Positions 1-11,064 of a stretch of DNA of 64,000 nucleotides are shown here, piece after piece. The notes below the pieces were generated by a model that was not told where the DNA came from, did not search any database, and worked only from the letters and a program-made list of their open reading frames with translations. This DNA is from Flavobacterium oreochromis. GTDB taxonomy: Bacteria; Bacteroidota; Bacteroidia; Flavobacteriales; Flavobacteriaceae. Each line of letters starts with the position of its first letter. Within the stretch, counting starts at the first letter, position 1. The stretch spans positions 1,488,001 through 1,552,000 of the forward strand of contig NZ_CP067377.1 of the NCBI RefSeq assembly GCF_019565455.1, given 5' to 3'. The position numbers and the translations under genes were made by a program.

Positions 1-246
1 GATCCAACTTGTAAACCATAATTGAGGAATATAATTTTCTAAAATAATAGCTATTACTAATAAAATAAATGAGATGATAGAAGGGAAAAACATTTTAAAA
101 GGGCTTGTACTAATATGATGATCATGATCAGAATGAATTTCTTGATTCGTACAACATCCCGATTTTTTATCGGAATGTTGATGTTTTTCTTCTATAGAGC
201 AACAAAGGTTTTTTTTGTTTACATTATGTTTATCTTGAGTTTTCAT
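1..246 (-). CDS. Heavy-metal P-type ATPase, N-terminal part (runs off the window)
   Basis: The reverse strand from the ATG at 246 reads a Cys/His-rich start (LCCSIEEKHQHSDKKSGCC, then HSDHDHH), followed by a hydrophobic segment ending near ENYIPQLWF at the window edge. A metal-binding Cys/His head before the first membrane helix is typical of CadA/ZntA-type Zn/Cd/Pb-exporting P-type ATPases. Only about 82 residues are present, so the DKTGT phosphorylation site cannot be seen. It lies 11 bases downstream of the efflux adaptor gene on the same strand and is probably the last gene of that operon. The family call rests on the head and the context. Confidence 0.6.
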   Translation of the reverse strand, partial: MKTQDKHNVNKKNLCCSIEEKHQHSDKKSGCCTNQEIHSDHDHHISTSPFKMFFPSIISFILLVIAIILENYIPQLWFTSWI

Positions 247-257
247 TTTACTAGATT

Positions 258-1462
258 TTAATGTTCGTGTTCACCTCCACCTTTAGATTGCGATAATAAA
301 TAAAAAGCTCCTTTTATAACAACTTTAGAATTAGAAGGAATAGATTCTACTAATTTTATTTCTGTATAGCCTAAGTCTGTAGTGCCCGGTACGACCTCTA
401 TTGCTTTAAAGTGAATTTCATTTTTTTCTTCTTCTTCTTTGTTTTGGTGTGTTGCATTTGGGTTTTCTAGATGAGAATCTTCTATGATATAGATATAGTA
501 TTTTTCTCCATTTCTAACTACTGCATCTTTTGGTAAAGCCTGAACAGTTTGATTCGTAACATTAATATTTGCCGTAACATACATTCCTGTAATCAAATCT
601 TTACTATCATTAGGGTTAATTTTAGCGTGTACCGCAACTGTCTTACTTTCATTAGAAAAAGATTTATTAATTCCAAAAATCCTTCCTTTAATGATTCGGT
701 TTGATTGATTTGTTAAGATGAAATCTACTTCTTGTCCTACAGCAATTTTATCTAAATCTTTTTCATATACATTAAGATCTAGGTGCATTTCGCTATTATT
801 AACAACCTCAAATAAAGCAAGTCCAGTATCAGCAAAAGCACCTTTCGTAATATTTATTTTTCCTACATAACCACTAATAGGAGCTAGAATAGGAATTAGT
901 GAAGTACTTCCTTTTAAACTTATATTTAAAGCCTGTAATTTATTTTTTGCACTTTGTGCTTTTGCTTTTCGATAGCTAGTTTTGATTTTACTTCTTGAAA
1001 CGTTTTTTTGGGATTAACATCTTCATCACTCAAGGTTTTTTGACGATTGTATTCTAATTGAAGAAACTCAATATTAGCCATTGCAGTCTGATAATCTTCT
1101 TGAATTTTAGTTACTTCTAGGTTTTGAATAGTTGCTAATACTTTTCCTTTAGATACATAGGTTCCTTCAAGAACATAAATATCTTTTATTACACCGCTTA
1201 TTAAGGTAGAAACATCTGCTTTGTTTTGTGGAGGTACGGTTGTGTAGCCACTTGCTTTTATTGAGCTATTAAGATTTTTATTTTCTATATTACCTGTTTG
1301 AATGCCTATAGTTTTGTATTGCATTTTAGTAAGAGCTATTTCATTCTCAGGAATTTCTTCTTGAGATTCTTCCTTTTTATTGTCCTTACAAGAAGAAAGA
1401 AGAATTAGAAAAAATGTATTAAGAAGTAAAAATTTTTTAAATTGTGATTGTATATTGTTCAT
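258..1462 (-). CDS. RND efflux periplasmic adaptor (CusB/CzcB-like), one frameshift
   Basis: This is the membrane-fusion subunit that links an inner-membrane RND pump to an outer-membrane channel for metal export. The N-terminus is a lipoprotein signal (FFLILLSSCKD), followed by a lipoyl/barrel-sandwich part (VSTLISGVIKDIYVLEGTYVSKGKVLATI), a coiled hairpin, and a C-terminal beta-barrel part (ALPKDAVVRNGEKYYIYII). Reading moves from one frame to another near 955-965, and the missing link (SLIPILAPISGYVGKINITKGAF) reads cleanly, so I join the two halves into a protein of about 400 residues. The C-terminal stretch GGGEHEH is a possible metal-binding tail. It lies 11 bp downstream of the pump gene. 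Confidence 0.85.
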
Positions 1463-1473
1463 TTTAATATCAA

Positions 1474-4400
1474 TTAGTTGTTAGGTATTGATGGATATTG
1501 TAAAGAAATGGCACTTTGATTATAAGTGTTTGTTACTTCTATATTTTGTTTTTTAATATCAATAGCTTGATTTAAAAAATTAATATATGACCAGTAACTT
1601 AAATCGCCATTAGCATAACTTTTTTGTGCGGCTACTATGATTTGATCGGCATATTGTAAGCCTTCACTTTGATAATATTGTAAACTTTTTTTCTGCTTTT
1701 CATAGGTTTCTACTAATTCTTGATTTTGTAACTGAATTAAAAGTTTGTTTTTATTCAATAATAATTCTGATTGGGCAGTGTTAATTTCAGAAGCTTTAGC
1801 TTTTGAATTGTTTACGTTTCCAAATAATGGAATTTGTAAACCTGCTGTAAAACCTTGAAAAGGAGATTGCAACTGAATCGTTTGAAAAAAATAGCCAATA
1901 CCTACTTTAGGAACTCTGAGCGCTTTGTATACAGCTGTTTCTTTTTGATTTACTAATATTTGTTGAGTATAATAGTCTCTAACTAAATTTTCTATTTTAT
2001 TTTTCCCCTCTGAAATTAATTTATATTCTAAAGGAATAAGGCTGTTAGGTAGAACATCTTCTTTTGTTTGTAAGAAAAATTGAAATTGTTTTTGATAAAT
2101 ACTTAAATCGTGTATGATTTGTTTCTTTTGTGTTTCAATTTCTTTTACTTTGGCTTTAGCACTAATAACTTCTATACTGCCAGTTTCACCTGTTTTGTGT
2201 CTTAATTCTGCATTTTTTAGAAAATTAGAGTAAATATCATTTAGGTCAGTATTTAATTTTTGAACCGCAATTCCATATAAATATTGATAAAACGCTAATG
2301 TAACCGCTTTTTCCAATTCATATTCTGTAATTGCTTTACGCTTTTCTGCTAATTTAATTAATTCATCTTGTAATTGTTTGTTTGCTTTAGTAATCCCTCC
2401 AATCGGAAAATATTGTTGAATAGTAATATTATGGTCAAACTCTTTAGCATTAAATTGACCTCCTTGATATTGGATTTGTATCGGATCAGGTTGAAAAGCA
2501 GCCTTTTTTAGAGCGTTTTGTTTCTGAATTTCTTGGTCTGTTATTTTTAATTCATGATTGTTTTTTTTAGCTAATTCAATTGCTTCAGAAAGCGTAATCA
2601 TTTTTGTATTTTGTCCAAAACTCAGAGAACTAAAAAATAATACAATAATAGAAAGTAAAGAAGTATTGGTTTTTGTATTGTGTTTCATTCCTTTCTCAAA
2701 TACTAAATAAAGAATAGGTAAGACAATTAAGGTTAGTAAGGTAGCAGAAATTAAACCTCCTATAACTACTGTTGCTAGTGGTTTTTGTACTTCTGCACCT
2801 CCACTAGTAGAGAGTGCCATTGGCATAAAGCCTAAAGAAGCCACTGCTGCAGTCATTAATACAGGACGTAGCCTTGTTTTAGTTCCTAAAAACACACGCT
2901 TTATAGGGTCGCTAATACCTTCTGTTTCAAGTTGATTAAAGTAAGAAATAAGAACTATTCCGTTTAGAACAGCTATACCAAATAAAGCTATAAAACCAAT
3001 ACCAGCAGAAATACTAAAAGGCATTCCTCGTAGCCATAGAGCAAAAACACCACCAATGGCAGAAAGAGGAATGGCTGTAAAAATTAATAAAGATTGTTTT
3101 ATACTATTAAAAGTAAAATAGAGTAAAACCATAATTAAAGCAAGCGCAATAGGTAATGCAACTGATAATCGTTTGTTTGCCTCCACTAGATTTTCAAATT
3201 GTCCACCATATGTTATAAAATAGCCAGGAGGAAGTTTAAAATCCTTGTTTAATTTTAACTGAATTTCTTCTACTACGCTTTTAATATCACGTCCTCTTAC
3301 ATTTAGACCAACTGTAATTCTTCTTTTACCATTTTCTCTAGAAACCTGTACTGGACCTTGTTCGTATGTAATAGAAGCAACTTGTGAAAGGGGTACTTGT
3401 TGCCCACTATTTAATGGAATAAATAAATTATTCACATCGGTTATATCTGTTCTAAAATTTTTGTCTAGTCTTACTACAACATCAAATCGTTTGCTGTTTT
3501 CATAAATTTTACCAGCACTTTCACCAGCAAAAGAAGAGCGTATGATTTTATTAATATCTGTTATGTTTAAACCGTATAAAGCAATCTTATTATAGTCATA
3601 CTTTATTGTTATTTGAGGTAAACCACTAACTCGTTCTGCTTTTAAATCGCCAATTCCATCAATAGTATTAATTTTAGAAATGAGTTCTTTTGCCCTTACA
3701 TCTAATACTTCTAAATCGTCACCAAAAATTTTAATAGCAATATCGCTACGGCTTCCGGTCATTAATTCGTTAAAACGCATTTGAATAGGTTGTGATATTT
3801 CAATATTTGCTCCAGGAATAGTTTCCATTTCTTTCTTCATCATATTAGCTAGATCTTCCCAATTATCAGCGGTTACCCATTCACTTTTATCTTTTAGTAC
3901 AATAATTAAGTCGCCACTTTCAATAGGCATTGGGTCAGTAGGTATTTCTCCACTTCCTATTTTTGTTACGATTGTTTTAATTTCGGGGAATTTAGCTTTT
4001 AATATTTGTTCATATTTTGTTGTTGTTTCTACCATTTGAGATAATGAACTTCCGGTCATAATAGTAGCATTTATTGCTAAGTCTCCTTCTTCTATTGTGG
4101 GTATAAATTCACCTCCCATATTTTGAAACGTAAATAAGGCTAAGGCTAAAAGACTAATAGCGATACCTAAAATTGTTTTTCTGAAAGTTAATGCTTTCTC
4201 TAGTAGTGGAGTATATTTACTTTCGAGCCAAGCCATCATTCGATCACTAAAATTTTCTTTATGTTCTGTGTTTTTTGATAAAAACAAAGCAGACATCATT
4301 GGCACATATGTAAGTGATAAAGTAAAAGCTCCAATAACCGCAAACCCAACGGTCATAGCCATGGGTCTAAACATTTTACCTTCAGTTCCTACTAAAGCAA

Positions 4401-5788
4401 GAATGGGTAAATAAACAATTAAGATGATTATTTCACCAAAAGCGGCACTACTCCTAATTTTAGATGCTGATTGATATACTTCTTCATCCATTTCGGATTG
4501 GGTAAGAGGAGCTTTTCGTTTGATAAAAAATAAATGATGCATAGTGGCTTCTACAATAATTACAGCTCCATCTACAATAATTCCAAAGTCAATAGCTCCT
4601 AAACTCATTAAGTTGCCACTTATTCCAAAATAATTCATTAGTATCACAGCAAATAACATTGATAAAGGAATGACAGATGCCACGATGAGTCCTGCACGTA
4701 GGTTACCTAAAAATAAAATCAATACGAAAATAACAATTAGAGCTCCTTCTATTAGATTTTTAGTAATTGTTCCAATAGCATTATCAACTAATTTACCCCG
4801 GTCAATAAAAGCTTCGGCTACTACACCTTCAGGAAGAGTTGTATTAATTTGCTCTATTTTTTTCTTTTACACGATTTACTACTGCACTAGAATTTTCTCC
4901 TTTTAGCATTAGAGCTAATCCACTAACGATCTCACCTTTTCCATCTTTTGTAGAGGCTCCGTATCGTAATGCAATACCTTCCCGTACTGTGGCCACATCT
5001 CGAATTAAGACAGGAGCTCCATTTCTATTTTTTACTACTACATTTTGTAAATCTTGAATTCCTGTAGCCATTCCTACACCACGAATAAAATAGGCATATT
5101 GATCTTTTTCAATATAAGCACCTCCTGTATTTTGGTTGTTTTTTTCCAGAGCTTGAAAAATTTCAGAAATAGTAACACCTAAACTGTTCAGAGTATTTGG
5201 ATTAACAGCTATTTCATATTGTTTTAATTTTCCTCCCCATGTGCTAACTTCAGCTACACCTTCTATACCTTGTAGTTGAGGTACAATGATCCAATCTTGA
5301 ATAGTTCGCAGTTTTACTGCATCATATTGGTCTTCATAACCTTTTTTAGCGTACACATCATATTGATAAATTTCGCCAAGTCCAGTAGAAATAGGAGCTA
5401 ATCCAGGAGATCCTGCATAATCAGGAATATTTTCTTGAGCTTCTTTTAAGCGTTGAAAAATTTGTTCACGAGCCCAATAAATGTCAACATCATCTTTAAA
5501 AACAACCGTAACAACTGATAAACCAAATCGAGAAATACTTCGTAATTCAACAATTTTTGGAATTGTTTTTACAGATCGTTCTAAAGGATAAGTAATTAGT
5601 TGTTCTACCTCTTGACTAGCAAGGGTAGGAGCGGTGGTAATAATTTGTACTTGATTATTGGTTACATCTGGTAAAGCATCAAGTGGGAGTTGTTTTACTG
5701 AGTAGCTTCCCCAAGCCACTAATATAATAGTAAAAAGCAGTATAAGAAACTTGTTCTTTATACTGAATTGTATAATCTTATCTAACAT
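1474..5788 (-). CDS. CusA/CzcA heavy-metal RND pump fused to a TolC-type outer-membrane channel, one frameshift
   Basis: This is a proton-driven heavy-metal exporter. The N-terminal half starts MLDKIIQFSIKNKFLILLF and contains the porter signature LPLDALPDVTNNQVQI. The middle carries the second RND half (GGEFIPTIEEGDLAINA) and many membrane helices. After about residue 1020 a new hydrophobic segment (SLLSIIVLFFSSLSFGQ) leads into an outer-membrane-factor domain (SEAIELAKKNNHELKITDQEIQ). A CzcA-TolC fusion of about 1440 residues is a known Bacteroidota architecture and the summed length fits. The frame changes near 4855-4865 in a T-rich stretch, probably a sequence error. Neighbours are the adaptor and a P-type ATPase. 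Confidence 0.88.
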
Positions 5789-5884
5789 TGAAATAATATA
5801 ATAAATTAACGATGAGCAAATACGATATTTGCTGTTAAAGAAGATACTGTCTAGTGTGTAACTTCGTTGATAGTATATAATTTA

Positions 5885-6211
5885 TTATGCGATTTTGGGC
5901 GGTTGCCAAATATTGTTGTAGAAATTAGTATAAAAAACAGATTTGTATAAAGATTCTTTTCTTTCTGTAATTATTGTAGGAAGATTTTCAAAATCGTATG
6001 AAATAATTGATTGATAGACTAATACTTGAGTACCGCAACAATTACAGGTGCAAAAAGGAGAACATAAATCATCTGTATGAGTATGTCCTTTATGAGAATG
6101 GTCTGATGTTGCAGATTTAGCTATAGATCGTTCATGCTCTATAGTGTCTAGGCAAGGTAACCCTGACAATATTAAGAAATAAACAGATAATATAATGTAT
6201 AGCAATCTCAT
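5885..6211 (-). CDS. Small secreted His/Cys-rich protein (DUF6660-like) heading the metal operon
   Basis: This is a 108-residue protein with an N-terminal hydrophobic signal (MRLLYIILSVYFLILSGLPC) followed by a His-rich stretch (DHSHKGHTHTDD) and a Cys cluster (CSPFCTCNCC). It resembles small proteins annotated DUF6660 that precede CusA-type pumps in Flavobacteriaceae. A role in periplasmic metal binding is inferred from the His/Cys content and from its position about 100 bp upstream of the pump gene on the same strand. The exact function is unknown. Confidence 0.65.
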   Translation of the reverse strand: MRLLYIILSVYFLILSGLPCLDTIEHERSIAKSATSDHSHKGHTHTDDLCSPFCTCNCCGTQVLVYQSIISYDFENLPTIITERKESLYKSVFYTNFYNNIWQPPKIA

Positions 6212-7148
6212 CTGCTACAAATAAATAAAAAAAATAACTACAAACAAAGAAGATTTTTTAGTTTAAAGAAGTTAATAGGTAAAAGAACCTAATTTATTTC
6301 CAGACTAATTAAGGTCTAATATTTTTGTTGGCCTTTTTGTATAAAAAATATTTGATTTCGTGATAAAATATCATAATTCTAAACGTATTATAACACAAAC
6401 TTTTTATATTTCATGTGTTGAGTAGTTATTATAAATAAAGAAGATTTAGTGTTGAAAATCCTTTTGACAAGATCAGCATACCAGAAAGCCTTTTACATGT
6501 GTCGTAAGGAAAAATAAAAAGCTATTTACAATAAATATAGAACGTGTTGATACAGCACAAACAAAACAAGTAACCAAGTTAGGATTAGAATATTTTCCTT
6601 AAAAAAGCAAATTTAAATGAGGCTATGTTTTTTAATTTTTGGAAGGGAAATGAGAATGAATTAACGATTTTTTGCCTTCCTTTTAGAAATTAGAAGAAAA
6701 ATTTATACTACAATTTAATTAAAAAACTACAGGGAAAAATTAGAAAATACACGAAAACAAATGATCATTCCTAACTGATGAAGCGGTTCTGAAATTCGTA
6801 TATTAGGCTCTTAGATAAGCAACCCAAAAAGGGTCAATGCCAATACCTAATTGAGGGCTAATCCTTAATCAACTCTTATGCTATATTTAAAAAGGGGTTT
6901 AAGTTTAATTAAAAAGTCAAACCCCATTATTATAACTTACACACTTTTTAGGATAGTGTCACCTCTAGCTCATCCATATAATCTGTGTAACATCCGCCCA
7001 CATCTGATTATCATTAATACACAGGTACAACTACCGTTTTATGAGGTATGTTTTCAGGGTATTGACTAGGCGCTTTATATATTTCTTGGTCTTTAATATA
7101 GAATGTCAAATATATTGGTTTACATAGTGAATATTTTCTGGTGAATCA
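6212..7148. other. Intergenic region without a recognisable gene
   Basis: About 940 bp of AT-rich DNA separates the metal operon from the type VI island. Short open stretches exist (for example one ending LGLEYFP near 6600) but none has a plausible start and length. An inverted repeat (GGGGTTT at 6895-6901, AAACCCC at 6918-6924) read on the minus strand is followed by a T run and could terminate the immunity-gene operon. The rest may be decayed gene remnants. Confidence 0.5.
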
Positions 7149-8057
7149 TTACGAACGTTTATCATAAACCTCAGTTGGCGCTATAGTTTGTACTAAATAT
7201 TCTTGATCCCTTTGTAGGATATACAGCCCTGTTTTTTGAGCGGTATGCTTAAAGAGGAATTGAAACGCTACGTTTTTATCTATTTTTTTAATAACCTCAA
7301 ATAATTGAGGTTCGTTAACCTCTATATCTACTGCCTTGGCTTTTTTGTCAGGTGTTAACCATTCCAAATAAAATGCTCTAGGTAAACCTCTAGGTTTTTC
7401 TTTATCGTTTTTTAACAAATCGTCCACTAAGATTTCCATTTCGCCGTTGAGTAAATCAGCTAGCTTGCATAACAATTGAGATGCTTTATTCTCTAAAGCA
7501 ATGTCTATTTTCCAATGGTATTTTTCTCTATAAGCAGTACTCCAAATGCCAAAAGGGATTCCGTTTTTATTAAAATTGTTAATAATTTTTTTGTCATAGG
7601 CATCGTTTGGATCAAACCGATTAAAGAACTCCTCTTCCGTAATTTCGGGATTTCCAGGCACCATATCTTTCATAGAAACGGTTGTAGGCTGGGCTCTAAA
7701 ATGAGCAATCTCTATTCTTGACATTGTTCCATTCATCCATACTGATACAGCGCCACCTGGCGCTAAACCCACTACTATTTCTTCATAAGTTTCCTTTTTC
7801 TCAGTTCTATCATTAATAAAACCCTCTTCAAAGAGTTTGAGCATTTTATCATAGGGTAAATCCCAACTTCCTGTATAAAACTTTTTTTCTAAAAAGGATG
7901 CCCAAGTTACTTCGAGTTTTACGGGCACTGGTTTAAAATCTTCGCCCACCACGTGCATAGAACCACTATTGCCCCAACCGGTATGCGATGTAGATGAACA
8001 AGGGATATAAATAGAGGTACTGTCCTTAAAAATTAAATACCCTTTATAAATTTCCAT
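7149..8057 (-). CDS. DUF2931-like protein, candidate type VI immunity protein, copy 1
   Basis: This is a 302-residue protein. It has conserved segments shared with the copy at 9135-10042: YKGYLIFKDSTSIYIPC near the start, VTWASFLEKKFYTGSWDLPY, GLAPGGAVSVWMNG, MVPGNPEITEEEFFNRFDP and PFGIWSTAYREKYHWKIDI. It looks like the DUF2931 family, often found as lipoproteins beside type VI effectors in Bacteroidota. No lipobox is seen from the start used. The nearby upstream sequence (8095-8125) resembles a remnant of a lipoprotein N-terminus. Together with the gene at 8246-9078 it forms one half of a 1.99-kb tandem duplication. Confidence 0.6.
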   Translation of the reverse strand: MEIYKGYLIFKDSTSIYIPCSSTSHTGWGNSGSMHVVGEDFKPVPVKLEVTWASFLEKKFYTGSWDLPYDKMLKLFEEGFINDRTEKKETYEEIVVGLAPGGAVSVWMNGTMSRIEIAHFRAQPTTVSMKDMVPGNPEITEEEFFNRFDPNDAYDKKIINNFNKNGIPFGIWSTAYREKYHWKIDIALENKASQLLCKLADLLNGEMEILVDDLLKNDKEKPRGLPRAFYLEWLTPDKKAKAVDIEVNEPQLFEVIKKIDKNVAFQFLFKHTAQKTGLYILQRDQEYLVQTIAPTEVYDKRS

Positions 8058-8245
8058 TGGATATAATGCGGGCGAACTCTCGGTAGGAAGCCATTCAAAT
8101 TTTTTTTTCGTTCATATTCTGACAACTCGCTAAATTTGTCAAAATTATGATTACAAATAATTTAATTATTACAAATCGAATGCAATTAATAGGCATAAAT
8201 CTATATTTAAAAATGTAGATTAGTTTTTACTAATCATATTATAAA

Positions 8246-9078
8246 TTAACGAAAAATATTTATTTCTGTAACTGTGTTGATTTCACCAACTTTTTCAACT
8301 GAATATCCTTCTCCATTACTAATACTATTATTATGACGAAATATTTCTATAGTTAAATTATCTTCTGTAATAATTCTAGACCATTTTTTAGAATCTCCTG
8401 GAGGGTCATATTGCTCCCCTTCTATTTTTAATTCTTTGATAGTTTTAAACCAATTATCATATCCCATTTTACTAAAATCAACCGTATGACCATCATAAGT
8501 AAACATCCCTTTATACTCCCCATTAGGAGTATTATTATAAATCAAATGAGGATCTTGTATTTGCTCTTTAGAAACAACGTTTATTTTATTAGGATGGAAA
8601 ATATTGATATAAATACTTTTTAAAAAATTTTCTTGATTTGTATAAGCATAAAAACCTAATTTATCCCATATATAATATTTACGTACATTAAGAGGTTGTT
8701 TTTCCTCTTTGTACTCATCATATTTACCATATTTTTTAATTACTTCTTCTATGGAATTGTATTCTAGATATTCTCCTTCTTTTAATCTGAAAATAATTTT
8801 TTTTCATCATTATAAGCAGAAAATCCTTTTGACCACTTCCAAGTTTTATTGGTATTTCCTCCTAACGAATCCGTTACTATTCTGTCGGGTTTGCCCGCAA
8901 TTTTTACAAAATTAGCAATAGGCTCCCCTACATTTATTCTTTTTGCATTGTAATACAATAAGGTATCTTGAATACAAAAGCCTTGTTCAGGGCAATTATT
9001 ACTTTTTTCATTCATATTCTGACAACTGCTTAATAATGACATCATTAAAAAGGCCATAAAAAGGATTGTTTTTTTCAT
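8246..9078 (-). CDS. Lipoprotein, candidate type VI immunity protein (paralogue 1), one frameshift
   Basis: The start MKKTILFMAFLMMSLLSSCQN is a lipoprotein signal with a cysteine at the lipobox. The N-terminal third (PEQGFCIQDTLLYYN to KIAGKPDRIVTDSLGG) is nearly identical to the paralogues at 10231-11064 and 11057-11962. The middle differs, and the C-terminal half (YKGMFTYDGHTVDFSKMGY, DPPGDSKKWSRI) is again shared. The frame changes near 8790-8800 within a T8 run, and the joined protein is about 275 residues. The domain resembles families annotated DUF7738, which I hold with low certainty. The position downstream of VgrG and a Het-C toxin suggests an immunity role. Confidence 0.6.
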
Positions 9079-9134
9079 ACATCTAAAATCATGTGTAATA
9101 AGCCCTATATCAAATACTATTTTCTGGTGAATCA

Positions 9135-10042
9135 TTACGAACGTTTATCATAAACCTCAGTTGGCGCTATAGTTTGCACTAAATATTCTTGATCCCTTTG
9201 TAGGATATACAGCCCTGTTTTTTGAGCGGTATGCTTAAAGAGGAATTGAAACGCTACATTTTTATCTATTTTTTTAATAACCTCAAATAATTGAGGTTCG
9301 TTAACCTCTATATCTACTGCCTTGGCTTTTTTGTCAGGTGTTAACCATTCCAAATGAAATACTCTAGGTAAACCTCTAGGTTTTTCTTTATCGTTTTTTA
9401 ACAAATCTTCTACTAAAATTTCAATTTCGCCGTTGAGTAAATTAGCTTGTTTGTAGATTAATTGAGATGCTTTATTCTCTAAAGCAATGTCTATTTTCCA
9501 ATGGTATTTTTCTCTATAAGCAGTACTCCAAATACCAAAAGGGATTCCGTTTTTATTAAAATTGTCAATAATTTTTTTGTCATAGGCATCGTTTGGATCA
9601 AACCGATTAAAGAACTCCTCTTCCGTAATTTCGGGATTTCCAGGCACCATATCTTTCATAGAAACCGTTGTAGGCTGGGCTCTAAAATGGGCTATTTCTA
9701 TTGTTGACTTTGAACCACCTATCCATACTGATACGGCTCCGCCCGGTGCTAAGCCCACTATTATCTCATTGTAAGTTTCCCTTTTTTAGTATCATAATTA
9801 ATATAACCCTCTTCAAAGAGTTTGAGCATTTTGTCATAGGGTAAATCCCAACTTCCTGTATAAAACTTGTTTTCTAAAAACGATGCCCAAGTTACTTCAA
9901 GTTTTACGGGCACTGGTTTAAAATCTTCGCCCACTACGTGCATAGAACCACTATTGCCCCAGCCGGTATGTGATCTAAATGAACAAGGGATATAAATAGA
10001 GGTACTGTCCTTAAAAATTAAATACCCTTTATAAATAGTCAT
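9135..10042 (-). CDS. DUF2931-like protein, candidate type VI immunity protein, copy 2, one frameshift
   Basis: This is the second member of the tandem duplication. It aligns along its whole length with the 302-residue protein at 7149-8057 at an offset of about 1,986 bp. The frame changes near 9778-9786 in a T6 run (N-terminal part to KGKLTMR, then GLAPGGAVSVWIGG), so the joined gene is probably intact. Differences from copy 1 cluster in two places: the GSKSTIEIAHF region, and the LIYKQANLLNGEIEILVEDL helix. This is the pattern expected if the copies are diverging toward different effectors. Confidence 0.6.
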
Positions 10043-10230
10043 AGGGTATAATGCGGGCGAACTCTCGGTAGGAAGCCATTCAAATTTTTTTTTCGTTCAT
10101 ATTCTGACAACTCGCTAAATTTGACAAAATTATGATTACAAATAATTTAATTATTACATATCGAATGCAATTAATAGGCATAAATCTATATTTAAAAATG
10201 TAGATTAGTTTTTACTAATCATATTATAAA

Positions 10231-11064
10231 TTAACGAAAAATATTTATTTCTGTAACTGTGTTGATTTCACCAACTTTTTCAACTGAATATCCTTCTCCA
10301 TTACTAATACTATTATTATGACGAAATATTTCTATAGTTAAATTATCTTCTGTAATAATTCTAGACCATTTTTTAGAATCTCCAGGAGGGTCATATTGCT
10401 CCCCTTCTATTTTTAATTCTTTGATAGTTTTAAACCAATTATCATATCCCATTTTACTAAAATCAACCGTATGACCATCATAAGTAAACATCCCTTTATA
10501 CTCCCCATTAGGAGTATTATTATAAATCAAATGAGGATCTTGTATTTGCTCTTTAGAAACAACGTTTATTTTATTAGGATGGAAAATATTGATATAAATA
10601 CTTTTTAAAAAATTTTCTTGATTTGTATAAGCATAAAAACCTAATTTATCCCATATATAATATTTACGTACATTAAGAGGTTGTTTTTCCTCCTTGTACT
10701 CATCATATTTACCATATTTTTTAATTACTTCTTCTATGGAATTAAATACTTTGCTTTCTTCTGTACTATTTGAATTAAAAACTTTAATCTTATTATTTTC
10801 AGCCAAATAAGCTTCATCTCCTGTTTTATGCCACTTCCAAGTTTTATTGGTATTTCCTCCTAACGAATCCGTTACTATTCTGTCGGGTTTGCCCGCAATT
10901 TTTACAAAATTAGCAATAGGCTCCCCTACATTTATTCTTTTTGCATTGTAATACAATAGGGTATCTTGAATACAAAAGCCTTGTGGATTAATTTCTTTAT
11001 TTTGTCCTTTGCTTTGACATGAAGTGATTAATAAAAACAAAAGTGCAACGATGTTACTATTCAT
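10231..11064 (-). CDS. Lipoprotein, candidate type VI immunity protein (paralogue 2)
   Basis: This is a 277-residue intact lipoprotein (MNSNIVALLFLLITSCQSK, lipobox Cys). It is identical or nearly so to the joined gene at 8246-9078, except for the signal peptide and a central block (DEAYLAENNKIKVFNSNSTEE), so the central block has been exchanged between copies. It starts inside the last codons of the upstream paralogue (stop at 11057), which points to translational coupling in an operon running from vgrG. An ATG six bases further upstream at 11070 is also possible. Confidence 0.65.
   Translation of the reverse strand: MNSNIVALLFLLITSCQSKGQNKEINPQGFCIQDTLLYYNAKRINVGEPIANFVKIAGKPDRIVTDSLGGNTNKTWKWHKTGDEAYLAENNKIKVFNSNSTEESKVFNSIEEVIKKYGKYDEYKEEKQPLNVRKYYIWDKLGFYAYTNQENFLKSIYINIFHPNKINVVSKEQIQDPHLIYNNTPNGEYKGMFTYDGHTVDFSKMGYDNWFKTIKELKIEGEQYDPPGDSKKWSRIITEDNLTIEIFRHNNSISNGEGYSVEKVGEINTVTEINIFR

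Noticed and set aside
6878..7069. 63-residue ORF on the plus strand
   Set aside because: No family resemblance, it covers a terminator-like hairpin, and it lies in unassigned intergenic DNA.
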